64,000 nt of DNA from an uncultured beta proteobacterium (GTDB lineage Bacteria > Pseudomonadota > Gammaproteobacteria > Burkholderiales > Burkholderiaceae_C): positions 1 to 64,000 of the forward strand of contig CAIJPE010000320.1 of the NCBI GenBank assembly GCA_903822435.1. The letters are read 5' to 3'. Each line of letters opens with the position of its first letter. The stretch's first letter is position 1. The position numbers and the translations under genes were made by a program. The notes beneath the pieces were generated by a model, which was not told the origin of the DNA, made no database searches, and saw nothing but the letters and a program-made list of their open reading frames with translations. This document shows positions 13,715 to 22,291 of the stretch, piece after piece.

Positions 13715-15181
13715 GTGACCTCGCCGCGCATCGCGCTCGTCTGGTCGTTCCTGGAGCGCTACGTCAACGTGGTGCTGAGCCTAGCCTCATCGATGATCAT
13801 CGCGCGCCTGCTGACGCCGTCGGAGGTGGGCAAGTTCTCGTTGTGCGCGGCAGCACTGTCGGTGGCCGCGACGATGCGCGACTTCGGCATCTCCGAATAC
13901 ATCCTGCAGGAAAAGGACCTCACGCAGGCCCGAATGCGCGCGGCCTTCGCCGTGGCCATCGCCACGGCCTGGCCCGTCGGGCTGGGGGTACTGTTCGGCC
14001 GCCACTGGATCGCCCGCTACTACGCCGAGCCGGAGCTGGCCGCGATCATCGGCATCCTGTCGATCAACTTCCTGATCCTGCCCTTTGCGACCTCGGCCTT
14101 CGCGTTGCTCAACCGCGAGATGGCCTTTCGCAAGGTCTTCTTCATCCAGACCTCGGCCACCGTGGTGCAGGCCGTGGGGGGTGTGCTGCTGGCGGCGCTG
14201 GGGCACGGCGCGCGCAGCCTGGCCTGGGCCTCGGTGGCGGGCATCGCCGTACAGGTGCTGGCCTGCACGGTGGCCAGGCCCCGCAATTCGCTGATATGGC
14301 CCAGTTTTCACGGCGCCTACAGCGTCTTCCGATACGGGTCCATGGCCGTCACCGGGCGCGTGATCGACACGGCTACGGGCAATGCGCACGAGTTCATCAT
14401 CGCCCGGATGTTCGGCTTTGCCGAGTTGGGGCTGTTCAGCCGGGCCATGGGCCTGATCGAAATGTTCTCCAAGAACGTCACCTCGGCCATCGCACGCGTG
14501 GCCACGCCTGCCATGGCCAACGCCCACCGCGACCAGCGCCACTTGGCGGAGTGGTTCGCGATGGGCACGGCCATCTACACTGGAGTGGCCTGGCCGTTCT
14601 TCGCCTGCCTAGCGATCGCCGCGCCCGAGATCCTGCAGGTCATCTTCGGGTCGCAGTGGGGCGCGGCGGCAAAGCCGGCCACACTGCTAGCCGTCAGCAT
14701 GTTACCCTCGTCGCTGTATGCGTTGAGCGCGTCGGCGCTGGCAGCGATGGGCCAGGTGCAGCGGCGCCTGGCGATCTCGATCCAGTTCAGCCCGGTGCAC
14801 GTGGCCGCGTTACTGGCGGCGGCGCTGCTGGGTGGATTCCAGGCGCTGGCCCTGGCCTGGAGCCTGACGCACGTGGTGCTGCTGCTGTTGCACAGCCGGC
14901 AGTTGCGGCTGGCGATGGGCGCCACCCTGGGCCAACTCTACGGGCCCTGCGCTGGCAGCGCCGTACTGGCCCTGGCCACCGGGACCGTGCAACTCGGCAC
15001 CTCGCTGCTGTGCCGCGCGCAAGGCTGGCCGGCCATCTTCACGCTGGCCGCAGTCCTGACAGCGGGCCTGGCGTCATGGGCCGCCGTGGTGCAATGGCTG
15101 TCGCACCCCATCAAGGCCGAGTGGCTGCGACTGTGTGCCGGCATCCGCGGTCGGCTGCTGCACCCCAGGCAGGCAGGCTGA
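13715..15181 (+). CDS. Polysaccharide flippase (Wzx/MVF-like, lipopolysaccharide biosynthesis protein)
   Basis: A 488-residue polytopic membrane protein with about 12-14 hydrophobic helices, of the oligosaccharide flippase superfamily. Such proteins move undecaprenyl-linked oligosaccharides across the inner membrane. Typical features are the start with SFLERYVNVVLSLASSMIIA followed by RLLTPSEVGKFSLC, then DFGISEYILQEKDL and the mid-protein amphipathic segment MFGFAELGLFSRAMGLIEMF. The start is GTG 13715 (MTSPRIALVW); no better in-frame start lies upstream. It follows a glycosyltransferase by 12 bp and meets a methyltransferase gene tail to tail. With the two glycosyltransferases it forms a small envelope polysaccharide patch; no polymerase or chain-length regulator is in the window. 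Confidence 0.85.
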   Translation: MTSPRIALVWSFLERYVNVVLSLASSMIIARLLTPSEVGKFSLCAAALSVAATMRDFGISEYILQEKDLTQARMRAAFAVAIATAWPVGLGVLFGRHWIARYYAEPELAAIIGILSINFLILPFATSAFALLNREMAFRKVFFIQTSATVVQAVGGVLLAALGHGARSLAWASVAGIAVQVLACTVARPRNSLIWPSFHGAYSVFRYGSMAVTGRVIDTATGNAHEFIIARMFGFAELGLFSRAMGLIEMFSKNVTSAIARVATPAMANAHRDQRHLAEWFAMGTAIYTGVAWPFFACLAIAAPEILQVIFGSQWGAAAKPATLLAVSMLPSSLYALSASALAAMGQVQRRLAISIQFSPVHVAALLAAALLGGFQALALAWSLTHVVLLLLHSRQLRLAMGATLGQLYGPCAGSAVLALATGTVQLGTSLLCRAQGWPAIFTLAAVLTAGLASWAAVVQWLSHPIKAEWLRLCAGIRGRLLHPRQAG

Positions 15182-15197
15182 TGTCGGGTGCCGGTGG

Positions 15198-15845
15198 CTA
15201 CTTGTGGGCTTCGAGGTTGAGGCTGACGGGGTACGCCTTGCCCTTGTAGGTCATCGAGCGGCCGGACCAGTCGGGTAGCGAACCGTAGGCATCGCAGCCG
15301 TGCTGCCACGGTCGAGGCGAGCGGAAGCCGGCCTCGCGCATCAGCCGCCCCAATTCGGCGGCATTGAAGGCGCAGAAGTGGAAGTTGAAGGCGTAATCCT
15401 GGTCGCCCATCAGCGGCTGCTGCACGCTTTGCATGTCGTGGCCGCTGTCCAGGTAGGTCTGCACCAGCAGTTCGAAGTCGGGGACCGAAACCCGCAGCAG
15501 GCCGCCGGGCCGCAACACGCGGTGCCACTCCTTGAGCACCTGGGGCACTTGGCGGCGGGGCACATGCTCCAGGCAGTGGCTGCTGTAGATCATCGCCACG
15601 GAACCGTTGGCAAAGGCACGGAGGTCGTCGATGCCCTGCACCCGGTGAACGTGCTTGCGGGGACGGACATCGATGTTGATAAAGCCGGGCTGGTCGATGT
15701 CGCCGCAGCCCAGGTGCAGGCGCATCTCACCGGCCGGATAGGCCGGCCGCGCAATCCTCCAGCGAAGCCACCGCTGCCAGTCGTTGACGGTCTCCGCAAC
15801 GGCCAGAAGCCCAGGTGCGAAAGACAGTGCCCGTCTCAGACCCAT
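15198..15845 (-). CDS. SAM-dependent methyltransferase, probably acting in polysaccharide synthesis
   Basis: A 215-residue class I methyltransferase. The start ATG 15845 (MGLRRALSF) is chosen over the longer open frame, which runs into the upstream glycosyltransferase gene; a GGGG ribosome-binding sequence lies about 8 nt before it. Motif I is MRLHLGCGDIDQPGFINIDV, motif II region is GSVAMIYSSHCLEHVP, and the post-motif is WHRVLRPGGLLRVSVPDFE, the pattern of the methyltransf_11 family of sugar- or polysaccharide-associated enzymes. It lies 41 bp downstream of the glycosyltransferase on the same strand, so both probably come from one transcript. The acceptor, perhaps a sugar hydroxyl, is not known. 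Confidence 0.85.
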   Translation of the reverse strand: MGLRRALSFAPGLLAVAETVNDWQRWLRWRIARPAYPAGEMRLHLGCGDIDQPGFINIDVRPRKHVHRVQGIDDLRAFANGSVAMIYSSHCLEHVPRRQVPQVLKEWHRVLRPGGLLRVSVPDFELLVQTYLDSGHDMQSVQQPLMGDQDYAFNFHFCAFNAAELGRLMREAGFRSPRPWQHGCDAYGSLPDWSGRSMTYKGKAYPVSLNLEAHK

Positions 15846-15886
15846 TCCGCAACCCCAGCTCTGGAGTGACGTTGCAGCACGTTGAC

Positions 15887-17131
15887 CTAAACCGCCACGC
15901 GTTCGGCGCTCGCACTGTCCGACAGGTGCGACTCGATGCCGGCCAGCGCGGTATCCCACGAAAACCATTGCTGCGCCAGGTCCAGCGACCCCACGCGCAG
16001 CCTGACGCGCAGGCCGGCATCGTCCATGACGCGCCCTACCGCCTCGCACAAGGCCCGCGCATCGGCCGGCGGACACAGCAGCACGTTGTGGCCGTTGACG
16101 AAGGCCGGTTCGTGGCAGTTCGGCGTGGTGGTGATCAGCGGCAGACCCAACCCGGCCACCACGGCGATGCTGCTGCGACGCAGTTCTGCACCATCGTCGA
16201 AGGGCAGCACGGCAATATCGGCAGCCAGCAGGTCCTCGGCCACCGATTCCGCCCCGGCGGCATAGCCCTCGGCCCAGACCACATGGTCGGCAAGGCCCGA
16301 TGCGGCCGCGCCCGCAGCCAGCGTGGCCTCATAGGGCGTGAGCCGGGGCTCTCCGGGCCGCGCCGAGGTACGGCCGCCGCCGGCCATCAAAAGGCGCACG
16401 GGGCGGCCGGCGCTCACCAGTCCGGCCAGCGCGGCCAGCAGGGTCTCGACACCCTTGCCGGGATAGACGAAACCGAAATAAGCCAGCAGGCAGGCGCCAT
16501 CGGGGGTGCGCAGACGCTGCCGCGCACGAGTGCGCGCCGCATCGTCGAACGATGCGGGCCGGCTGACAAGCGGCGGGGGCGGGATGACGAACCCGCGGTC
16601 CCCAAGGCCCGGCGCGTGCGGTCGAAGATGCTGCAAGATGGTGGGGCCCAGAGCCGCCACGGCGTGGGCGTCGCGCAGCAGGCTGCCATAGCCGTAGTCC
16701 AGGCCCTTCGGGCCGGCGAGAATCGCCGCGAGCTTGCGCAAGGCCCGCACAGTCCTCCCGCGGATGTAGGGCGCGCGATGGATTTCCACCAGCACCACCA
16801 GCCGCGCCGCCGGCAGGCACCATCTCAGCCATGTGGGCAGGAAGGTGATCATCGGATGATCGTCGAAGAGTCGGGCGGTGTAAATCAGCACTACCCCTTC
16901 GGCACGGCTGTGCCGAAGGTATCCCAGAAGCCTGGGAAGATCGCGCCAACGCCAGCCTGCCATGCCTTGCACGGGGCCCGAAGCTGCCGTAGCCGGCTGT
17001 GCATGACGGTCATGCGTGACTAGCGTCACCGAGTGGCCGCGCGCCGTGAGCTGGCGGGCGATCTGCTGGCCGTGCTCGGCCTCGCCCTCGGCCGCAGGCG
17101 GGAGGGACGGCGAGATCAGCAGGACTCTCAT
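15887..17131 (-). CDS. Glycosyltransferase family 4 protein
   Basis: A 414-residue GT-B glycosyltransferase. The start ATG 17131 gives the canonical first strand MRVLLISPSLPPAAEGEAEH; the frame is open 261 bp further upstream but without a domain. The C-terminal half has ACLLAYFGFVYPGKGVETLL, the family donor-binding entry, followed by LLMAGGGRTS, WAEGYAAGAESVAEDLLAAD and IAVLPFDDGAELRRSSIAVV with a loop rich in Arg/Ser instead of the usual EGFG. It may be the first gene of a two-gene unit with the methyltransferase downstream. The region 17132-17427 upstream is shared with a divergent exported-protein gene and must hold both promoters; I found no clear boxes. Sugar specificity is unknown. 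Confidence 0.85.
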   Translation of the reverse strand: MRVLLISPSLPPAAEGEAEHGQQIARQLTARGHSVTLVTHDRHAQPATAASGPVQGMAGWRWRDLPRLLGYLRHSRAEGVVLIYTARLFDDHPMITFLPTWLRWCLPAARLVVLVEIHRAPYIRGRTVRALRKLAAILAGPKGLDYGYGSLLRDAHAVAALGPTILQHLRPHAPGLGDRGFVIPPPPLVSRPASFDDAARTRARQRLRTPDGACLLAYFGFVYPGKGVETLLAALAGLVSAGRPVRLLMAGGGRTSARPGEPRLTPYEATLAAGAAASGLADHVVWAEGYAAGAESVAEDLLAADIAVLPFDDGAELRRSSIAVVAGLGLPLITTTPNCHEPAFVNGHNVLLCPPADARALCEAVGRVMDDAGLRVRLRVGSLDLAQQWFSWDTALAGIESHLSDSASAERVAV

Positions 17132-17427
17132 GCCACAGGGGCGGCCTTCGAGGCAACGCAGCGCATGCACTGAGCTTAACGGCCCGGCAGCCCCGAAATG
17201 GCCGTCGATCATCACGGTTATCGGCCCTATCCACGGGGTTGCCGTGTCGAACACTCCGTAGGCGTGCACCGCGTCACGCGGGCCGCCCGGACCGGATCGC
17301 CGATTCCACCCAGTACCTTCGGATAGTGGTAATCCCTCATACGTCGGGGGGCTGGAGCTTCCGAAAAGGTCACAGGCGTTTCCGATCTGCAATTCACCTT
17401 CCCACGCATACCAAACAAGGACCCACG

Positions 17428-17886
17428 ATGCGCAAGCTCGACCTCAAATCCACCCTGATGATCGGTGCCATGGCCGCCGCCGCGACGCTGGCCACCGGCA
17501 CCGCGTCGGCCCAGATGCACGCCATGGTCCCCACGCAGGTGCTGAGCCGCAACCATCTGCAGGCCCACAAGGCGGATCTCGAGGCCATGATCACCGACCT
17601 GTCCAAGGTCCAGTCGCCCAACGACGCCAAGAACTACGAGGGCTACCTCAACGGCCAGATGGACAAGTACGTCACCAACCACAAGGCCCTGCACCACGTG
17701 GCCATGACGAACTTCGCCAACCTCAAGGCCAAGGGTGTTGTCGACCCGGCCCAGAAGAGCGTGGCCGACGAGACCGAGAAGCTGAGCGAAACCCATTTCC
17801 CGAAGCTGGCCAGCGAGATGGAGCGCGTGGAAAAGCTGAACCCCGGGCTGAAGAAGAACTTCGACACCCTGCGCAACCTGGACTGA
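17428..17886 (+). CDS. Exported helical protein of unknown function
   Basis: A 152-residue protein with a signal peptide (about residues 1-29, LMIGAMAAAATLATGTASAQ). The start is ATG 17428, 7 nt after an AAGGA ribosome-binding site. The mature part is hydrophilic and helical with many Lys, Asp, Glu, Asn and His residues, for example QVLSRNHLQAHKADLEAMIT, and TDLSKVQSPNDAKNYEGYLN; it contains no cysteine and no membrane segment. The heptad-like spacing of Leu/Met suggests a helical bundle in the periplasm. I do not recognise the family. It lies 62 bp before another exported-protein gene on the same strand and may share its transcript. Confidence 0.8.
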   Translation: MRKLDLKSTLMIGAMAAAATLATGTASAQMHAMVPTQVLSRNHLQAHKADLEAMITDLSKVQSPNDAKNYEGYLNGQMDKYVTNHKALHHVAMTNFANLKAKGVVDPAQKSVADETEKLSETHFPKLASEMERVEKLNPGLKKNFDTLRNLD

Positions 17887-17948
17887 GCGCAGCCCGAGCC
17901 GGCCTTCGCCCGAATCCCTCAGCCTAACGATCCATCAGGACCTTACCC

Positions 17949-19097
17949 ATGAAGCTCCATTCCTTCTTCGCCAAGACCGCCATCGGCCTGGCCGCCGTGC
18001 CACTGCTGGCCGTCGCCCAGAGCACCACCAACACCGTCAGCACATCGGGCGGCTCGGTCACGGCCACCAGCACCACCAACTTCGGCAGCGGCGTCAGCAG
18101 CACCACCGAGTGCACGGTCGGCACCACGGCCACGGGCAGCGGCAGCGTCAGCAACAACACGGTCAGCGGCAGCGCCAGCGTGGGCAGCGGCGCGACCTGC
18201 TCCAACTCCACCGGCTATTCCGACCCCAACGGCTACATCCAGCTGGACACCAGCTGCTCGACGGGCAATTTCGCCAACGCCCAGGGCGTGGCCGGCGCGG
18301 GCGGCCTGTCGATGTGCGCTGATGCCAGCTCGGGTTCCTCCTGCAGCGTCGGGGTCTCCGGCGGCGGCACCAGCAACTACGGCGGCGGCGGCGGCTCGGC
18401 CGGCGTCAGTGCGGGCGGAGAAGGGATCGGCGCCTGCGGCGGCGTGACCTTCACCGGCGGCGTGGCCACCATCCAGTATTGCGGCTCGCTGGCCTTCGAC
18501 GTGGGCGTGGACTTCTGCCTGAACGGCAGCGTCAACTACGGGAACGTCATCGGCCGCATGGAGCCCTTTGCCTCGCGCGCCGTGGCGCAGGCGGCCAAGT
18601 GCGCGGCATCAGGCACCGCGGCCAAGGACTGCGCGTTCACCACCGGCGACCTGATGGCCAACGCCGCAGCGCCGTACTATGGCCGCGCCAAGGACTTCTT
18701 CAACAGCAACAAGCAGTTCGTGGCCGGCCCGGCCGTGGCCGTGTGGAAGGACGCCAAGTCGGTGAACTACCGCGCCACCAACTACGCCAAGTCGGCCGCC
18801 AAATACACCGGCAGCAAGCTGACGGGCACCTACTACAACGCTTCGGGCCAGGTGCTGAACGCAGCCAACCAGATCGTGGACGTGGCAGGCATCACCAAGC
18901 AGGCGGCCGAGCAGGCCGGCGCCACCATGGGCAAGGGCATCAACTACGCCGCCAACACGGTGGCCGGTGGTGCGACCAACGTCGCCAACACGGTCGCCAG
19001 CGGCGTGACCAGCACGGCCAGCACGGTGGCCGGCACCGTCTCCAGCGGCGTGAGCTCGGCGACCAAGTCGGTCTCCAAGGCTTTCAAGAAGTGGTGA
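17949..19097 (+). CDS. Exported Ser/Gly/Thr-rich, Cys-containing protein with C-terminal 11-residue amphipathic repeats
   Basis: A 382-residue exported protein: AGGA ribosome-binding site, signal peptide (about residues 1-23, ending LLAVAQ), then a Ser/Thr/Gly/Asn-rich low-complexity part (about 24-165) with many cysteines and a GGGGGS stretch. A middle domain (about 170-235) has CGSLAFDVGVDFCLNGS and more cysteines. The last 60 residues form tandem 11-mers: NYAANTVAGGA, TNVANTVASGV, TSTASTVAGTV, SSGVSSATKSV, then SKAFKKW. This 11-residue period with Thr/Ser/Asn and Ala/Val faces resembles the lipid-binding 11/3 helices of perilipins and synucleins. I do not recognise the family. It may be an outer-surface or membrane-associated protein, possibly acting with the exported protein encoded just upstream. 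Confidence 0.8.
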   Translation: MKLHSFFAKTAIGLAAVPLLAVAQSTTNTVSTSGGSVTATSTTNFGSGVSSTTECTVGTTATGSGSVSNNTVSGSASVGSGATCSNSTGYSDPNGYIQLDTSCSTGNFANAQGVAGAGGLSMCADASSGSSCSVGVSGGGTSNYGGGGGSAGVSAGGEGIGACGGVTFTGGVATIQYCGSLAFDVGVDFCLNGSVNYGNVIGRMEPFASRAVAQAAKCAASGTAAKDCAFTTGDLMANAAAPYYGRAKDFFNSNKQFVAGPAVAVWKDAKSVNYRATNYAKSAAKYTGSKLTGTYYNASGQVLNAANQIVDVAGITKQAAEQAGATMGKGINYAANTVAGGATNVANTVASGVTSTASTVAGTVSSGVSSATKSVSKAFKKW

Positions 19098-19102
19098 TCG
19101 CC

Positions 19103-19118
19103 AGGGGCTGAAGCCCTT
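19103..19118 (+). terminator. Weak hairpin after the repeat protein gene
   Basis: AGGGGC-TGAA-GCCCTT forms a 6-bp stem with one G-T pair directly after the stop codon of the 382-residue exported protein. It is followed by CTGTTC, which is not a good U-tract, so termination is likely partial. A second hairpin (ACGCCG-GCCA-CGGCGT, 19125-19140) lies just after it, inside the end of the convergent gene. Confidence 0.3.
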
Positions 19119-19122
19119 CTGT

Positions 19123-20097
19123 TCACGCCGGCCACGGCGTGGCAGCGGCGGCCGCAGCCAGGCGCCGCGCGAGGCGCCCATCCAGATCGGCCGGTGCCAG
19201 CAACAGCTGCCACCGGCCGATGTCGTTTCCGGCGCAGCCCAGCAGTTCGTCGGCGGTGGGCACCTCGGGCAAGCCTGGCAGCCGCACGCGTTCGGCCACG
19301 GCCCAGAGCTGCACGTCGCCACGGCGGTGGGCGGCCACCGGGCCGTCCAGCCAGCCCGCGGTCTCGTCGTGTGACATCGCCTGCCAGCGCGGCCCGACGC
19401 ACAGCCCCGCGGTCTGCAGCGCCAGGGACAGCCGGGCGCCAGCCAGGGCGGGCAGCAGCTGCGCCGTCCCCCGGAAGTCGACCGGGTCGGCGCGGCCCAG
19501 GCCCAAGGCGCCCAGCAGGCGCAGGGCCGCCGCGTGCGCGTGCACGTCCGACCCGTCCATACCGCAGCGCCAGGGTGTGGCCGCCGACTGCGCGGCCTGA
19601 AGAACCTGTGGCCAAGCCCGCACCGGGTCGACCGCGGCCAAGCGCGGCATGAAGCGATCGGCCATCAGGACCAGCGGTGTCCGGGCCAGCGCGGCCAGCG
19701 TCTGCAGGCCGGGCATCGTCACGCTGGCTGCACCCCCAGGGCACGAGGCAGCCCCGTCCGTGGCGCCCTGCCAGGACGCCGCCAGCACCAGCCGGGTAGC
19801 CCCTCGCGCCTGGCGACACCAGGCCAGTGCATCGGTGCCTGGCGGCAGGTCCAACACCGCCACGGCGTGGCCGAGCCGGGCGCTCCAGCGCGAGGCCCAG
19901 CCTCGGGCCGCGGCCTGGCTGCCACTGCCCGGCACGGCCACCACGCCGAGCTCCACCACCGAAGCGCCACGGCCCGTTGCCGCCGCGCCCGCCTGCAAGG
20001 CCGCCCCCAAGGTCGGCGGGCCGAGCAGAAGCCCTTGCACCAGGCGACGGCGGCCGAAGGCCACGCCCGCCGTGAGCGTCCGGCGCTCAGGCGGCAT
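19123..20097 (-). CDS. Divergent Bug/TctC-type solute-binding protein
   Basis: A 324-residue exported protein distantly like the Bug (tripartite tricarboxylate transporter) receptors so abundant in Burkholderiales. Two family landmarks can be read: DPVDFRGTAQLLPALAGARL, equivalent to the usual VPYKGSAPALTDLLGGQ segment, and LPGLPEVPTADELLG before WQLLLAPADL. An Arg-rich N-region with a hydrophobic run (RRRLVQGLLLGPPTLGAALQ) is the export signal. The classic ligand loop near the N-terminus is poorly conserved, so its ligand may differ or be lost. The start ATG 20097 lies inside the end of the flavoprotein gene (11-bp overlap), so the two are translationally coupled. No TctA/TctB permease is present in the window. 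Confidence 0.65.
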   Translation of the reverse strand: MPPERRTLTAGVAFGRRRLVQGLLLGPPTLGAALQAGAAATGRGASVVELGVVAVPGSGSQAAARGWASRWSARLGHAVAVLDLPPGTDALAWCRQARGATRLVLAASWQGATDGAASCPGGAASVTMPGLQTLAALARTPLVLMADRFMPRLAAVDPVRAWPQVLQAAQSAATPWRCGMDGSDVHAHAAALRLLGALGLGRADPVDFRGTAQLLPALAGARLSLALQTAGLCVGPRWQAMSHDETAGWLDGPVAAHRRGDVQLWAVAERVRLPGLPEVPTADELLGCAGNDIGRWQLLLAPADLDGRLARRLAAAAAATPWPA

Positions 20098-21595
20098 AGC
20101 GCCCCGGCGACACCACATCCAGCGGGTCGAAAGCCCGCTTCAGCCGCACCATGACAGCCGCGCTGTCATCGACCGGCGGCGGCAACAGGCCGAAGGACTG
20201 CACGCCCAGCCGGTAAGGCAGGTGGCCCTGCGAGATCAGCCACTTCATGACGGCGTGGTGGCAGGCCATGGCCCGCTCGTCCTCGCCCGGCAGCGCCAGG
20301 TCGACCATGAGCGCCACGTAGACATCCAGCAAGCGGGGCGAGGTCGGGTTCAGGCCGATGTTGGGCTCCAGGCCATGCTGGCGAACGCGGCGTTCGATCT
20401 CGGCGAGCACGGGCGCGGCCGTGGCGCCCAGCAGGGGCAGCGAAGGGCACAGCCAGATCACGCCGCAGCGGTCGCGATCGGGGTCGAGGTCCTCCAGGGC
20501 GGGCAGTGCGCCCTTCTTGCGCCAATAGGCGCTGAAGACGTTGGCGCCGGTGGGGTTGCCGGGCTCCAGGGGCGCGCGCTCGGCCGGCGTCAGCTCGCTG
20601 TCGCGCAGCACGTCCAGGGCCAGCGAGCACGGCTCGAGCAGACGTTGCACCTCGGCCATCAGGGCTTCGACGATGCGCTCGGTGGCGCCCTCCACCGTGA
20701 CCGAGACATACCAGGGCTCGGCGCCCTCGGTGGCGCCGATATCCAACGGCAACCGGGGCGCCTGTTCCCAGGGAAAGTGACCATCCCGGGCGCGCATCTT
20801 GTAGCTGTTCCACAAGGTCACTGCATTCGGATAGAGGACTTGGCTCTGGACCAGTTGCCGAACGGCGTCCAGCGCCGGGCCGAGGGTGGCCGTGGAGGCT
20901 ACCGTGGCAATCACCAGCCGCCACGTGGCGGGGCGCTGCGCCAGCCAGATCGTGGCCCGCGTGACGACGCCGAAGCTGGACTGCGCCATGAGCTCCGTCA
21001 GCGACGGCCCCACGCCGGTCCGGGACAGCCTGGCCGTGCCCGCCTGCGCGTAGCGGTCGAAGCCCGTGTGGATGACCTCGCCACCGGCCAGCATCACCTC
21101 CAGGGCCGCCATGTGTGCGGCACGGTCGCCCAGCGGGCCATCGCCACCGCCGCGTTCCAGTGCATTGCCGATCAGGCTGCCATAGGCCGGCCCGCCTGTT
21201 ACCGAGCAGTAGAACGGTGACCGCTGCGCCTTGAGATAGGCCGCGGCCTGCGCGAAGTGCACGCCGGGCTCCACGGTGAGGGTGCCCAGTTCGGCGTCGT
21301 GATGCAGGATGCGGTTCATGCCCGAGAGGTCCAGCAGCGCGCAGTCGTCGGCTGCCGGCAGGCGCGAGCCCAGGCCCCAGTTGCAGCCACGGCTGTAGGG
21401 GTAGACCGGATGGCGCGTGGCCTGGGCGATGCGAAGGATCTCGCGCACCTGTTCGGGTGCGTCCGGCGCCAGGATGGCCGTGATCCGCCGCGGCCAGCCG
21501 AACGTGGCCGTGGCGGCCCGCGCCAGCTCGGCCGGCGCCGTGCGAACCCTGCCGGCCGGCAGCACCGTGCGCCACCGGTCGAGAGCAGAAACCAT
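20087..21595 (-). CDS. FAD-linked oxidoreductase of the vanillyl-alcohol oxidase / 4-cresol dehydrogenase type
   Basis: A 502-residue flavoprotein. The start at ATG 21595 (MVSALDRWRTVL) gives the family N-terminus; the frame is open further upstream. The FAD-binding PCMH-type half shows PVYPYSRGCNWGLGSRLPAA, DLSGMNRI, then GGPAYGSLIGNALERGGGD and GPLGDRAAHMAALEVMLAGG, equivalent to SPIGNVMDRGVGYTPYGDH in 4-cresol dehydrogenase. The C-terminal half carries NIGLNPTSPRLLDVYVAL. Relatives oxidise para-substituted phenols; the partner c-type cytochrome of p-cresol methylhydroxylase is not nearby. I cannot say whether FAD is covalently bound. A run of five CA units lies between the ribosome-binding site and the start. 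It overlaps a Bug-type binding-protein gene, hinting at uptake and oxidation of one aromatic compound. Confidence 0.8.
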   Translation of the reverse strand: MVSALDRWRTVLPAGRVRTAPAELARAATATFGWPRRITAILAPDAPEQVREILRIAQATRHPVYPYSRGCNWGLGSRLPAADDCALLDLSGMNRILHHDAELGTLTVEPGVHFAQAAAYLKAQRSPFYCSVTGGPAYGSLIGNALERGGGDGPLGDRAAHMAALEVMLAGGEVIHTGFDRYAQAGTARLSRTGVGPSLTELMAQSSFGVVTRATIWLAQRPATWRLVIATVASTATLGPALDAVRQLVQSQVLYPNAVTLWNSYKMRARDGHFPWEQAPRLPLDIGATEGAEPWYVSVTVEGATERIVEALMAEVQRLLEPCSLALDVLRDSELTPAERAPLEPGNPTGANVFSAYWRKKGALPALEDLDPDRDRCGVIWLCPSLPLLGATAAPVLAEIERRVRQHGLEPNIGLNPTSPRLLDVYVALMVDLALPGEDERAMACHHAVMKWLISQGHLPYRLGVQSFGLLPPPVDDSAAVMVRLKRAFDPLDVVSPGRYAA

Positions 21596-21709
21596 GTGTG
21601 TGTGTCCCAAGCTTGCGGAGCCGGTGCCGGGGCCAGGGTTGTCCCGTCCGATATCCATCCGGCATTTGAACACCTCGCCGCCCCGCACCGCCCGCTGCGG
21701 GTCCGCGGG

Positions 21710-22291
21710 TCAACGCTTCTTCAGGGCTTCCAGGTCGGCCGGCGTATCCACTGCCAGCAGCACGCCGGGGTCGTCCAGCTCCAGGCCTTGTGCCGGGTAG
21801 CGGGCCATCAGGCGGCGGGCGCCTTCGTCCCCGCGCAACTGGATGAGCTCGGAATAGAGCTCGGCGGCAAAGGCGACAGGGCTGCCGCGGCGGCCGCGGT
21901 ATTGCGCGAAGACCACGGCGTGCTGCTCCAGGCCCGCAGCCACGGCCAGCATGGTGCCGGGGCGCACCAGCGGCATGTCGCCCGGCAGCACCAGCCATCC
22001 GGGGGCTCCCGAGCGCTCTGCCACCCCGGCCGCGATGGCCGCGCCCATGCCCAGGGCGGCCTCGGCTTCGTCCAGCACGACGATGTCTCGGGCGGCCAGC
22101 TGCTGCGCCACCAGGCTCGCCAGCGCGGCCGTCGTCACCACCACGACGGGCAGTTGCGACTCGACCGCGCGTCGCAGGGTCGAGCCCAGCACGGTGCCTT
22201 CTTCGAAGGGCTGTGCGAGCTTGTTCAGCGGCCCGCCGAAGCGGGTGCCTCGGCCCGCAGCCGGCACGATGATCGCGGGGCGGATTCGCAT
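21710..22291 (-). CDS. MobA/MocA-like nucleotidyltransferase (NTP transferase domain)
   Basis: A 193-residue protein of the MobA-like NTP-transferase class that includes molybdenum-cofactor cytidylyltransferase MocA. The nucleotide-binding loop is AIIVPAAGRGTRFGGPLNKL, with the signature GRGTRFGG varying from the usual AAGxSxRMG; LVLPGDMPLVRPGTM is the metal-binding segment, and RGRRGSPVAFAAELYSELIQ resembles the GHPV region of MocA. The start at ATG 22291 is preceded by an AAGAAG ribosome-binding sequence. The gene precedes the flavoprotein gene by 114 bp on the same strand. No molybdenum hydroxylase is in the window, so the target cofactor or sugar is uncertain. Confidence 0.75.
   Translation of the reverse strand: MRIRPAIIVPAAGRGTRFGGPLNKLAQPFEEGTVLGSTLRRAVESQLPVVVVTTAALASLVAQQLAARDIVVLDEAEAALGMGAAIAAGVAERSGAPGWLVLPGDMPLVRPGTMLAVAAGLEQHAVVFAQYRGRRGSPVAFAAELYSELIQLRGDEGARRLMARYPAQGLELDDPGVLLAVDTPADLEALKKR

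Noticed and set aside
21710-22291. A molybdenum hydroxylase operon
   Set aside because: Only a MobA-like protein is found; there are no xanthine-dehydrogenase-type subunits, and the neighbouring oxidoreductase is a VAO-type flavoprotein.
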